From Ramlibacter sp. (GTDB lineage Bacteria > Pseudomonadota > Gammaproteobacteria > Burkholderiales > Burkholderiaceae_C): a stretch of DNA of 62,630 nt. The notes beneath the pieces are model-generated. The model saw only the letters and a program-made list of their open reading frames with translations. It was not told the origin of the DNA and did no database searches. The position numbers were made by a program, and so were the translations under genes. Where the stretch lies: positions 1 through 62,630 of the forward strand of contig JAUYOG010000068.1 of assembly GCA_030695945.1 (NCBI GenBank), in the 5' to 3' direction. Positions 8,181-16,368 of the stretch are shown here, in pieces; within the stretch, counting starts at the first letter, position 1, and each line of letters opens with the position of its first letter.

Positions 8181-10586
8181 TCAGGTGACCGGCGTCAGCT
8201 TGGCCACGGAGAGGGCCAGCCATTTGATCCCATGCCTCGGGAAATTCACCTGCGCACGGGCGTCGTCACCCTGGCCTTCGATCGAAACGACCGTGCCCTC
8301 GCCGAACTTGGTGTGGAAGACCTTCATTCCCGCGCGCAACCCGTGCGCGGGCGCGGCCTTCTGCACCGGCACCGGCGGGCTGGCAAAGCTCTCCTTGCTG
8401 AAGCCCGCGCCGGCCCCGCGCGATGTGGCATAGCCCGCGCCGTAGCCGAAGGCGGACCCGCCGAAGCTCTGGATCCTGGGCGTCAGCCACTTGAGCGCGC
8501 CCTCGGGCAGCTCGTCGAAGAAGCGGCTCTTGATGTTGTAGCGGGTCTGCCCATGCAGCAGCCGTGTCTGCGCATGGCTGAGGTACAAGCGCTTGCGGGC
8601 CCGGGTGATGGCGACGTACATGAGGCGCCGCTCCTCCTCCAGCCCCTCGTGATCGTTCATCGAGTTCTCGTGCGGGAACAGGCCCTCCTCCAGCCCGCTG
8701 ATGAAGACGCAGTCGAACTCGAGGCCCTTGGCCGAATGAACCGTCATCAGCTGGATGGCATCCTGGCCGGCCTGGGCCTGGTTGTCGCCTGACTCCAGCG
8801 CCGCATGCGTGAGGAAGGCGGCCAGGGGAGACAGCGTCTCGCCGGTTTCCGCATCGGGGGGCACATAGTCCGGCGCCGGCTCATTCACTTCGGGCAGGCT
8901 GGGGTCCAGCCCCTGGCTGGCCGGCGACTGGCGCAGCATGCCGGGGCCGAGCTCGTCCACGGGCAGTGCGACGGCGTCGCGACCAAAGCCCTCCTGCGTG
9001 ACGAAGCTCTCGGCGGCGTTGATCAGCTCCTCGAGGTTCTCGATGCGGTCCGCGCCTTCGCGCTCGCTCTTGTAGTGTTCGATGAGGCCGGATTCCTGCA
9101 GCATCAGCTCGATGATCTCGCGCAGGGTCAGGCCGACCGTCTGCGTCCTCAGGGCGTCCATCTTCTGGACGAACGTGCCGAGGTTCGCGCCCGCCTTGCC
9201 GGTGGTGGATTTCACCGCGTCGTGCAGCGAGCAGCCGGCCGCCCGGGACGCGTCCTGCAACTGCTCGATGCTGCGCGCGCCGATGCCCCGCGGCGGGAAG
9301 TTGACGATGCGGATGAAGCTGGTGTCGTCGTTCGGGTTCTCGAGCACCCGCAGGTACGCCAGCGCGTGCTTGATCTCCGCCCGCTCGAAGAAGCGCAGGC
9401 CGCCGTACACGCGGTACGGCACGGCGGCGTTGAAAAGCGCCGTCTCGATCACGCGGCTTTGCGCGTTGCTGCGGTACAGGACGGCGATCTCCTTGCGCTC
9501 GAAGCCGCCGTCGGGCCCGTCGCCGCGCACCAGGTGCCGCATCTCCTCGACCATCCACTGCGCTTCGGCAAGGTCCGTGGGCGCCTCGTACACCCGCACC
9601 GGCTCGCCGGGCCCCTGGTCGGTGCGCAGGTTCTTGCCCAGGCGCGTCTTGTTGTGGCTGATCAGCTCGTTGGCCGAATCGAGGATGTTGCTGTAGCTGC
9701 GATAGTTCTGCTCCAGCTTGATCTGGTGGCGAACCTGGAACTCGCGCACGAAATCGGCCATGTTGCCCACGCGCGCGCCTCGGAAGGCGTAGATGCTCTG
9801 GTCGTCGTCGCCGACCGCGAACACCGAGTTGGGCTGTGCGCCCGCAACGCCGTCGCGCGGCTGCGCGAACATCTTGATCCACGCGTACTGCAGCTTGTTG
9901 GTGTCCTGGAACTCGTCGATCAGGATGTGGCGGAAGCGCCGCTGGTAATGGTCTCGGATGGGGTCGTTGTCTCGCAGCAGTTCGTAGCTGCGCAGCATCA
10001 GCTCGCCGAAGTCCACCACGCCCTCGCGCTGGCATTGCTCCTCGTACAGCTGGTAGATCTCGACCTTCTTGCGGTCCTCCTCGCTGCGCACCTCGACCAT
10101 GTTGGGCCGCAGGCCGTCCTCTTTGCAGCCCGAGATGAACCACTGCGTCTGCTTGGCGGGAAAGCGCTCGTCGTCCACGTTGTGCTGCTTCATGAGCCGC
10201 TTGATGGCCGAAAGCTGGTCCTGCGTGTCCAGGATCTGGAAGCTCTGCGGCAGGTTCGCGAGCTTGTAGTGGGCACGCAGGAAGCGGTTGCACAGGCCGT
10301 GGAATGTGCCGATCCACATCCCGCGCACGTTGACGGGCAACATCGCCTGCAGGCGCGTCATCATCTCCCGCGCCGCCTTGTTGGTGAAAGTCACGGCCAA
10401 CACGCCGCCGGGCGACACCTGGCCGGTGGACAGCAGCCAGGCGATGCGCGTCGTCAGCACCCGGGTCTTGCCGGAGCCGGCGCCCGCCAGGATGAGCGCG
10501 TGCTCGTTGGGCAGCGTCACCGCCGCGCACTGCTCGGGGTTGAGGTTGTGTAAGAGCGGGGACGCCGCGTCGACTTCTGGGAACAT
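8181..10586 (-). CDS. uvrD: UvrD/Rep-family ATP-dependent DNA helicase
   Basis: A superfamily 1A 3'-5' helicase for nucleotide-excision and mismatch repair, 801 residues. Motifs in order are: Q-motif region NLNPEQCAAVTLP; Walker A LILAGAGSGKTRVLTTRIAW; Ia VTFTNKAAREM; Walker B LIDEFQDTNKLQ; III GDDDQSIYAFRGA; IV QNYRS; V MTVHSAKGLEFDCVFISG; VI RLMYVAITRARKRLYLSHA. The C-terminal tail carries the Tudor-like segment GMKVFHTKFGEGTVVSIEG that is typical of UvrD and contacts RNA polymerase. The only fitting start is ATG 10586. Symbol by family; a Rep-type name is possible. Confidence 0.92.
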   Translation of the reverse strand: MFPEVDAASPLLHNLNPEQCAAVTLPNEHALILAGAGSGKTRVLTTRIAWLLSTGQVSPGGVLAVTFTNKAAREMMTRLQAMLPVNVRGMWIGTFHGLCNRFLRAHYKLANLPQSFQILDTQDQLSAIKRLMKQHNVDDERFPAKQTQWFISGCKEDGLRPNMVEVRSEEDRKKVEIYQLYEEQCQREGVVDFGELMLRSYELLRDNDPIRDHYQRRFRHILIDEFQDTNKLQYAWIKMFAQPRDGVAGAQPNSVFAVGDDDQSIYAFRGARVGNMADFVREFQVRHQIKLEQNYRSYSNILDSANELISHNKTRLGKNLRTDQGPGEPVRVYEAPTDLAEAQWMVEEMRHLVRGDGPDGGFERKEIAVLYRSNAQSRVIETALFNAAVPYRVYGGLRFFERAEIKHALAYLRVLENPNDDTSFIRIVNFPPRGIGARSIEQLQDASRAAGCSLHDAVKSTTGKAGANLGTFVQKMDALRTQTVGLTLREIIELMLQESGLIEHYKSEREGADRIENLEELINAAESFVTQEGFGRDAVALPVDELGPGMLRQSPASQGLDPSLPEVNEPAPDYVPPDAETGETLSPLAAFLTHAALESGDNQAQAGQDAIQLMTVHSAKGLEFDCVFISGLEEGLFPHENSMNDHEGLEEERRLMYVAITRARKRLYLSHAQTRLLHGQTRYNIKSRFFDELPEGALKWLTPRIQSFGGSAFGYGAGYATSRGAGAGFSKESFASPPVPVQKAAPAHGLRAGMKVFHTKFGEGTVVSIEGQGDDARAQVNFPRHGIKWLALSVAKLTPVT

Positions 10587-10591
10587 ATGGC

Positions 10592-10597
10592 ATTGTA
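10592..10597 (-). promoter_or_regulatory. Putative -10 element of uvrD (near-leaderless)
   Basis: On the minus strand TACAAT lies five bases before the uvrD ATG, inside a 38-base divergent gap. Spacing implies little or no 5' leader. No convincing -35 is seen. Confidence 0.35.
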
Positions 10598-10624
10598 GGA
10601 ACCCCCACCGGCCCCGCCCGCCCC

Positions 10625-11332
10625 ATGAACAAACAGACACCCGCGCGCCGTGCGGCCCCTCTCCTCCTCGCGCTTGCCGCGGCGGCGGCCCAGGCGCAGT
10701 CCTCCTGCGACAGCGACGGCCAGCCGCAGCCGGTGGGGCTGCTCGAGCGGTTCACCAGCGCCGATTGCGAGACCTGCTGGACCGATGCCGCGACGCCCCG
10801 ACCGCGGCGCGGGGAACTGGCCCTGGACTGGATCGTCCCGGGCAGCAGGGGCGATGACGCACCGCTATCGGCCGCGGCCAGCCGCGACAGCCTGGGACGG
10901 ATGGAAGCGCTGGGCCGCCCCGCTCCGGCGCAGGCCGAGACAGTGCGCCGGCGTGCGGCGCCGAAAGGCCACACGCTGCGGGTGGCGCACGGGCTCGCGT
11001 TCAACGGCTACCTGGGAGCCTCCATCGAGCTCAGGCCCGGGCTCGGTGGGCCGTGGAAGGCCTGGCTGCTGCTGGTGGAGACCCTGCCGGCCGGGACGGA
11101 GGGCTCGCCCGTGGCGCGCAACCTCGTGCGCAACGCCCTCCAGCCCGCCTGGGATGGGAGGGAGCCGCTATCGAAATCGCAGCAACGCAGGCTGTTCGAA
11201 TCGCGGCCGATGAGCATTCCCGAAGGTGCGGACCCGAAACGGCTGCGCGTGGTGGGCTGGGTGGAAGATGCACGCGGCCGTATAAGGGCTATCGCGCAAT
11301 CCCGATGCGCGGCGCCTTCGGGCCAAGGGTAA
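10625..11332 (+). CDS. Secreted hypothetical protein with CxxC motif
   Basis: The protein has 235 residues with a signal peptide ([20 protein letters not shown], cleavage probably after AQAQS). Just after the signal comes [17 protein letters not shown], which resembles the thioredoxin-like motif of DUF1223 proteins (typically ELFTSQGCSSCPPAD). The rest, with [20 protein letters not shown] and [20 protein letters not shown], looks like a beta-rich domain. A periplasmic thiol or metal-binding role is plausible but unproven. It is divergent from uvrD and upstream of the guaC leader. Confidence 0.6.
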   Translation: MNKQTPARRAAPLLLALAAAAAQAQSSCDSDGQPQPVGLLERFTSADCETCWTDAATPRPRRGELALDWIVPGSRGDDAPLSAAASRDSLGRMEALGRPAPAQAETVRRRAAPKGHTLRVAHGLAFNGYLGASIELRPGLGGPWKAWLLLVETLPAGTEGSPVARNLVRNALQPAWDGREPLSKSQQRRLFESRPMSIPEGADPKRLRVVGWVEDARGRIRAIAQSRCAAPSGQG

Positions 11333-11335
11333 AAT
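11330..11335 (+). promoter_or_regulatory. Putative -10 element for guaC
   Basis: TAAAAT overlaps the stop codon of the preceding gene. A start at the usual distance would be near 11342, exactly at the first arm of the leader structure. The -35 region is weak, so this rests on the hexamer and its position. Confidence 0.35.
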
Positions 11336-11340
11336 CAAGC

Positions 11341-11403
11341 ACCGGGCCCAAGCATTTTGCGGCCCGGTTTGCGTTTCTCCCGCCGCGGGGAAAGCACCGG
11401 GCC
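11341..11403 (+). promoter_or_regulatory. guaC leader with three-arm alternative hairpins
   Basis: Three arms are visible: accgggcc (11341-11348), ggcccggt (11361-11368) and accgggcc again (11396-11403). The middle arm can pair perfectly (8 bp) with either outer arm. The first pairing gives a 12-base loop. The second encloses a further inner stem between gcgtttctccc and ggggaaagc. The two folds exclude each other, as in attenuators or riboswitches. The first hairpin alone may simply terminate the upstream gene. It lies 48 bases before the guaC ATG. Confidence 0.5.
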
Positions 11404-11451
11404 ACAGTCCAAGCGCTCACCTGTTCGACAAACAGCTTTCTGGAGCTTGGT

Positions 11452-12429
11452 ATGGAAATCTTCGATTACGACAAAGTCTTGCTGCTGCCGCGCAAATGCC
11501 GCGTGGAGAGCCGCTCCGAGTGCGACACCGGCGTGGAGCTGGGCGGGCGCACCTTCCGCATCCCCGTGGTGCCGGCCAACATGAAGACGGTGGTGGACGA
11601 AAAGATCTGCCTGTGGCTGGCGCAGAACGGCTATTTCTACGTGATGCACCGATTCGACCTGGACAACGTGAAGTTCGTGCGCGAGATGAAGGCGCAAGGC
11701 GTGTACGCGTCAATTTCGCTCGGCGTGAAGCAGGCCGACTACGAAGTGGTGGACCAGCTCGCCGCTCAGGGGCTGGTGCCGGAGTACGTCACCATCGACA
11801 TTGCCCATGGCCATGCCGACACGGTGAAGAACATGATCGCGCACCTGAAGGCGAAGATGCCCACGACCTTCATCATCGCCGGCAACGTCGCCACACCCGA
11901 GGCGATCATCGACCTGGAGAACTGGGGCGCCGACGCGACCAAGGTGGGCGTGGGCCCGGGCAAGGTCTGCATCACGCGCATGAAGACGGGTTTCGGCACC
12001 GGCGGCTGGCAGCTGTCGGCCATGAAGTGGTGCGCCCGCGTCGCGACGAAACCCATCATCGCGGACGGCGGCATCCGCGAGCATGGCGACATCGCCAAGA
12101 GCGTGCGCTTCGGCGCGACCATGGTGATGGTCGGCTCGCTGCTGGCCGGCCACGAGGAGTCGCCCGGCCAGACCGTCGACGTGGACGGCAAGCTGTACAA
12201 GGAGTACTACGGCAGCGCGTCGGACTTCAACAAGGGCGAGTACAAGCACGTCGAGGGCAAGCGCATCCTCGAACCGGTCAAGGGGCGGCTGGCCGACACC
12301 CTGCGCGAGATGCAGGAAGACATCCAGAGCTCCATCAGCTATGCCGGCGGCAGGAAGCTGATGGACATCCGGAAGGTGAACTACGTGATCCTGGGCGGCG
12401 ACAACGCCGGCGAACACCTGCTGATGTAG
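11452..12429 (+). CDS. guaC: GMP reductase
   Basis: NADPH-dependent reductive deamination of GMP to IMP, which returns guanine nucleotides to the purine branch point. It is 325 residues, an IMPDH/GMPR TIM barrel without CBS domains. The catalytic loop is [17 protein letters not shown] with Cys173. Other signatures are [41 protein letters not shown] and the C-terminal YAGGRKL. Lack of the CBS insert and the short length distinguish it from IMP dehydrogenase. It is monocistronic, convergent with the S41 protease gene, and preceded by a structured leader that may regulate it. Confidence 0.94.
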   Translation: MEIFDYDKVLLLPRKCRVESRSECDTGVELGGRTFRIPVVPANMKTVVDEKICLWLAQNGYFYVMHRFDLDNVKFVREMKAQGVYASISLGVKQADYEVVDQLAAQGLVPEYVTIDIAHGHADTVKNMIAHLKAKMPTTFIIAGNVATPEAIIDLENWGADATKVGVGPGKVCITRMKTGFGTGGWQLSAMKWCARVATKPIIADGGIREHGDIAKSVRFGATMVMVGSLLAGHEESPGQTVDVDGKLYKEYYGSASDFNKGEYKHVEGKRILEPVKGRLADTLREMQEDIQSSISYAGGRKLMDIRKVNYVILGGDNAGEHLLM

Positions 12430-12446
12430 CCGGCGGACCGGGCACT

Positions 12447-13790
12447 TCAGTCCAGGAACATCTGGCTCGGGACCGTCTCGCCGAAGGCCCGCTCCGTGTG
12501 TGCACCCCCGAGCGGGGCGCTCAACGGCGCTTCGGCCACGCTGCACCGGCCGGTGGCCACGTAGTCGAGCGCGACCTTGAGCCGGCGCTCCGATGGGTCG
12601 CCGAGCGGGCGGTCCAGGTCATCCGGCACGGCGCAGTCAGGCGTGAAGCCGCTCGTGTAGGCGCCGTAGCCCGCCGAGTTCAGCGCCCCGAACTGCACCG
12701 CGCTGTAAGTCGTGCCGCAGTAGTTGCGCGGAATGAACCCGAACGGCTTCCCGTATGTTGTCCCGCCGACCAGCACCACGTCGATGAAGGGCTTCAGGCC
12801 GTTGATCACGAGCTCGCTGGCCGACGCAGTCCCGGGCGACGTAATGACCACCACCCGCGCGAGCCCTTGCGGCAGCGGCATGCCCAGGGGCGTCTCGGCG
12901 CCATTGAATCCCACCCGGATGTTGTTGGCGACCTGCTTGTCGTTGAAGCGCAGGTACGCGAAAAGCTGGTTCGCGGTGCGGGAGCCGCCGATCATGCTGG
13001 CCAGGTCTCTCGACACGAGCACACTCCCTCCGCCGTTGTAGCGGAGGTCGAGCACCAGCTCGGTGATGCCGGCCGCGGCGAACTCCGTGAACGCGAGGCC
13101 CAGGTCGGCCCTGCTGTAGCCTACGAACTGATGGTAGGCCAGGTAGCCGACCTTGACGGGCGCGCCGTCGCGCGTCACGTCGAGCACGCGCTTCACGGGA
13201 ACCGGCGTGAGCGCGAAATCCTCGGAAACCACCGTGACCGAGCGCGTTTCCCCGGCCGCGTCGCGGTAGGTGATGCTCCGCGGGACGCCCTCTGTGGTGA
13301 CGGCGCGCAGCTGCCCGCCGACGATGCCCTCCGGCCCGACGCCATCCATGGACAGCACCGTATCGCCGCGCACGATGCCCGCCCGGGCGATCGGACTGAG
13401 CGGCTCGACGTTGCGCACGCGCAATGCAGTGTGCAAATCGTCGGCCCACGCCAACGCGTAGCCGTAGCCGATGCGCCGGCCTTCGGTGAATACCTGCGTG
13501 TAGGCGCTCGCAGGTTGCGTGTAGCTGTAACGGTCGCTGGCCTTGTACAGCATCGACCGGAAATACGCGTCCATGGTCTGCGCGCCTTCCTCCGGCGGGG
13601 CCAGATAGGGGTACCAGTAGTACTGCTCGTTCATGAACGCGCGCAGCGAATCGCGCTGGTCCGAGAGGGAGCAGGCCTGCGGCGCCTGCGGCTCCTCGGC
13701 CGGCGGCGGCTCGGGGACCGCAACCGGGTCGCCACCGCCGCCGCAAGCCTGGATCAGCAGGCACAGGCCCGCCACGTACAACCACTTCAT
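12447..13790 (-). CDS. S41-family (CtpA-like) peptidase, lipoprotein
   Basis: The protein has 447 residues. A lipobox signal (LCLLIQACGGGG, lipidated Cys near 16) and a Pro-rich spacer anchor it to the envelope. A PDZ-like region (SPIARAGIVRGDTVLSMDGV) is followed by the S41 tail-specific protease domain with LVLDLRYNGGGSVLVSRDLA. The nucleophile is in PGTASASELVING (Ser325) and the general-base Lys in GTTYGKPFG. Family members cleave C-termini of envelope proteins. It follows the alpha/beta hydrolase gene by 10 bases and may be co-transcribed with it. Its substrate is unknown. Confidence 0.85.
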   Translation of the reverse strand: MKWLYVAGLCLLIQACGGGGDPVAVPEPPPAEEPQAPQACSLSDQRDSLRAFMNEQYYWYPYLAPPEEGAQTMDAYFRSMLYKASDRYSYTQPASAYTQVFTEGRRIGYGYALAWADDLHTALRVRNVEPLSPIARAGIVRGDTVLSMDGVGPEGIVGGQLRAVTTEGVPRSITYRDAAGETRSVTVVSEDFALTPVPVKRVLDVTRDGAPVKVGYLAYHQFVGYSRADLGLAFTEFAAAGITELVLDLRYNGGGSVLVSRDLASMIGGSRTANQLFAYLRFNDKQVANNIRVGFNGAETPLGMPLPQGLARVVVITSPGTASASELVINGLKPFIDVVLVGGTTYGKPFGFIPRNYCGTTYSAVQFGALNSAGYGAYTSGFTPDCAVPDDLDRPLGDPSERRLKVALDYVATGRCSVAEAPLSAPLGGAHTERAFGETVPSQMFLD

Positions 13791-13800
13791 GAAATTTTCC

Positions 13801-14655
13801 TCAAGCCCGCAGGAGTTGCAGCGCCAGCCCGTTCAAACGCTGGCCGGGCTCCACCAAGGACTCGAGCACGCTGAAATGGTTCAACCCCGGCAAGGCTTCG
13901 CACACCGGCACGCGCTCGCCTCCCCAGGCATCGCGGATCAGGCGGTTCTGGCGCAGGAACTCCTCGCTCTCGTCGCCGCCCGTCACGGTGTAAAGCGTGC
14001 CTTGGGCAGGCGGCGGAAGGCGCGCCGGGCTCGCCTGCCGAACCTGCGCCGGCGTCAGGTGCAGCGAAGGCTGCAGGAATGGCGTGTGCATGACCGGCTC
14101 GAGGTCGTGCAGGCCCGAAATCGCGAGCGCACCCTTCACGAGGTCCGCGGGCAGGCCTGCGGCATGGACGGGCCAGAGGCAGGCGAGCATCATCGCCGCC
14201 AGTTGCCCCCCGGCCGAGTGGCCCGCCACAGTGATGCGGCCCGGGTCGCCGCCATGCTTGCCGATGTTGCGCCACGTCCAGGCCAGCGCCCTCACCATCT
14301 GCATGGTGATCTCGGGAACGGTCACCGCGGGGCATAGCGCGTAATTCGGGATGACGACACAAACGCCCTCGCGCGTGAACGGAGGTGCGACGAAGGAGTG
14401 GTCGCGCTTGTCCAGGGCCCGCCAGTAGCCACCGTGGATGAAGAACAGCACGGGCGCGTCGGCTTGCGCCGCGGGAAAGATGTCCAGGTGCTCGTTGGGC
14501 CCGCCGCCGTAGCGCACGTCGAGTTCGCGCGGCTGCGTGCGCATCGCCTCGGCGGAATCGGCGGCCCAGCGGCGCAGGTGATCGGCGTACGCGGGCACCA
14601 TTTCCCGGTTGTTGTACATGCGGTCCAGCCAGGCACCGTCGTATTTCTTGCTCAT
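13801..14655 (-). CDS. Alpha/beta hydrolase (kynurenine formamidase-like)
   Basis: The protein has 284 residues. The oxyanion motif FFIHGGYWRALDKRDHSF and the nucleophile elbow VAGHSAGGQLAAMM (Ser) place it in the HGGxW group, which includes arylformamidases and small esterases. The N-terminus (MSKKYDGAWLDRMYNNREMV) also matches that group. The C-terminal His is in LPGLNHFSVLESL. The gene is divergent from the GntR regulator, whose other operon genes encode a dioxygenase and two dehydrogenases. It probably belongs to the same pathway and hydrolyses an amide or ester there. Kynurenine itself is unlikely since no other kyn gene is near. Confidence 0.8.
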   Translation of the reverse strand: MSKKYDGAWLDRMYNNREMVPAYADHLRRWAADSAEAMRTQPRELDVRYGGGPNEHLDIFPAAQADAPVLFFIHGGYWRALDKRDHSFVAPPFTREGVCVVIPNYALCPAVTVPEITMQMVRALAWTWRNIGKHGGDPGRITVAGHSAGGQLAAMMLACLWPVHAAGLPADLVKGALAISGLHDLEPVMHTPFLQPSLHLTPAQVRQASPARLPPPAQGTLYTVTGGDESEEFLRQNRLIRDAWGGERVPVCEALPGLNHFSVLESLVEPGQRLNGLALQLLRA

Positions 14656-14779
14656 TGTTGGATCTTCCTTGCGAGGCGCGAATCTTGGCATACGCGCGCG
14701 GACGGCCGGCAAGCGTTGCTGCCGTGCTTGCCAATGCCGGGGGCGGAGCGTATTCTGTATACGAAGTTCTGTCCCGCCC

Positions 14780-15460
14780 ATGTCCGCCCAACTCGTCAAG
14801 CTCGAAGCCACGCCTGACCTGGTCGACCAGGTCTATCGCAGCCTGCTCGATGCCATCAGCGACGGCTCCCTGGCGCCGGGCGAACGCATCACCCAGGAGG
14901 ACATCGCGCAGAAACTGGCCGTCTCGCGCCAGCCCGTGCTGCAGGCGCTGCGGCTGCTGAAGCAGGACGGGTTCGTGCTGGACGCCCCGGGCCGCGGCGT
15001 CCTCGTCGCGCCGCTGGAAGCCGGCGCCATGGCGCACATCTACCAGGTGCGTGGGGCACTCGACGCACTCGCGGCGCGGCTGGCGGCCGCCCGGCGTTTC
15101 CGGCTGGACCCGAAGCTGGTCGAGCACGGGCGCAAGGCGGCGCGCGGCCGCAACGTGAGCGCGATGATCGAAGCCGATCTGGCCTTCCACAACGCCATCT
15201 ACGAGGCCTCGCAGAACCCCCTCATCGAGCAAAGCGCGCGGCAGCACTGGCGGCACCTGCGCCGTGTGATGGGCGCCGTGCTCCAGCAATCGAAGCAGCG
15301 CGAAACAGTCTGGGACGAGCACGAGGCGATCGCCAAAGCCATCGCGGCCGGCGACGCCGACCGCGCTGCCCGCCTCATCGAACAGCACAGCCGGCAAGCC
15401 AGCGAGGACCTGGCCGCCCGGCTGACCCAGGTGTTGAGAACCCAAGGAGAGAAACAGTGA
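14780..15460 (+). CDS. GntR-family regulator, FCD subfamily
   Basis: The protein has 226 residues. The N-terminal winged helix has QVYRSLLDAISDGSLAPGER and DIAQKLAVSRQPVLQALRLL. The C-terminal FCD ligand-binding domain has the metal-binding pattern EADLAFHNAIYEAS and DEHEAIAKAIAAGDADRAAR. FCD regulators usually sense a carboxylated pathway metabolite. It is divergent from the hydrolase, with 124 bases between, and overlaps the dioxygenase gene by GTGA. It is therefore almost certainly the local regulator of this catabolic set. Confidence 0.88.
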   Translation: MSAQLVKLEATPDLVDQVYRSLLDAISDGSLAPGERITQEDIAQKLAVSRQPVLQALRLLKQDGFVLDAPGRGVLVAPLEAGAMAHIYQVRGALDALAARLAAARRFRLDPKLVEHGRKAARGRNVSAMIEADLAFHNAIYEASQNPLIEQSARQHWRHLRRVMGAVLQQSKQRETVWDEHEAIAKAIAAGDADRAARLIEQHSRQASEDLAARLTQVLRTQGEKQ

Positions 15461-16368
15461 AGCTCACCCCCCAGCAACTCGAACAGTTCGACCGCGAAGG
15501 CTATCTGTTCTTCCCGGGGCAGTTCACGCCCGAGGAGATGCGATCCCTCAACGAAGCCGTGCCGGAGCTCTACGCGCGCCGCGAGGCGTACAACGTGCGC
15601 GAAAAGGGCAAGGACGCCGTGCGCACGAACTTCGCCGCGCACATGTACAGCAAGCCCTTCGCGAAACTGGCGCGGCACCCGCGCATGGTGCAGCCGGTGA
15701 TGGACCTCTTTGCCGAGGAGGTGTACATGCACCAGTTCAAGATCAACGGGAAGGCGGCTTTCGAAGGCGACGTCTGGCAGTGGCACCAGGACTACGGCAC
15801 CTGGCTGAACGACGACATGATGCCCACCGAGCGGGCAATGAATGTCGCGATCTTCCTGGACAACGTCAACGAGTTCAACGGGCCGCTCATGTTCATTCCC
15901 GGCAGCCACAAAAAGGGCGTGATCGAGGCGAAGCATGACCTCACCACCACCAGCTACCCGCTCTGGACGGTGGACAACGAGTTGATCGCGAAGCTGGTCG
16001 ATCGCGCAGGCGGGAAAGGCAGGTACGACGAGTCGGGCCGCCTCGTCGGATGCGGCATCGTCTCGCCCCACGGCCCGGCCGGCTCGATGATCCTCTTCCA
16101 CAGCTGCCTGGTGCACGCGTCGGGCAGCAACCTGTCGCCCTGGAACCGCGTGAGCGTGTACCTGAGCCTGTGCGCCGTGAGCAACCACGTCCGCAGATTC
16201 AAGCGGCCCGAGTACATCGCGCACCGCGACTTCGCGCCCATCCAGTGCCTGCCCGACGATTGCCTGCTGAAGGATTACCCGGTGGATCTGCCGTGGAAAG
16301 ACGGCGTGCCCGCGAGCGCGCTCGAGACGACGACGATGCCGTTCGATGAGATCCGGGAGGTCGCATGA
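15457..16368 (+). CDS. Phytanoyl-CoA dioxygenase (PhyH)-family oxygenase
   Basis: A 303-residue Fe(II)/2-oxoglutarate-dependent hydroxylase of the PhyH/EctD type. The iron site HxD is in VWQWHQDYGTW (His110, Asp112) and the distal His in LVHASGSN (His220). The segment GPLMFIPGSHKKG is the family's usual loop before the distal strand. The GTG start overlaps the stop of the GntR gene. It most likely hydroxylates an aliphatic or N-substituted small molecule. Ectoine is improbable as no ect genes are present. The product would be passed to the two downstream dehydrogenases. Confidence 0.82.
   Translation: MKLTPQQLEQFDREGYLFFPGQFTPEEMRSLNEAVPELYARREAYNVREKGKDAVRTNFAAHMYSKPFAKLARHPRMVQPVMDLFAEEVYMHQFKINGKAAFEGDVWQWHQDYGTWLNDDMMPTERAMNVAIFLDNVNEFNGPLMFIPGSHKKGVIEAKHDLTTTSYPLWTVDNELIAKLVDRAGGKGRYDESGRLVGCGIVSPHGPAGSMILFHSCLVHASGSNLSPWNRVSVYLSLCAVSNHVRRFKRPEYIAHRDFAPIQCLPDDCLLKDYPVDLPWKDGVPASALETTTMPFDEIREVA

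Noticed and set aside
8805..10553. Long plus-strand frame opposite uvrD
   Set aside because: Antisense shadow of a gene with all seven helicase motifs; no domain of its own.
13801..14655. Kynurenine formamidase of tryptophan catabolism
   Set aside because: The motif group fits but kynurenine or tryptophan dioxygenase genes are absent and the neighbours belong to another pathway.
15457..16368. Ectoine hydroxylase (EctD)
   Set aside because: The HxD motif context is similar, but no ectABC genes are near and the partners are dehydrogenases; kept as a general PhyH-family enzyme.
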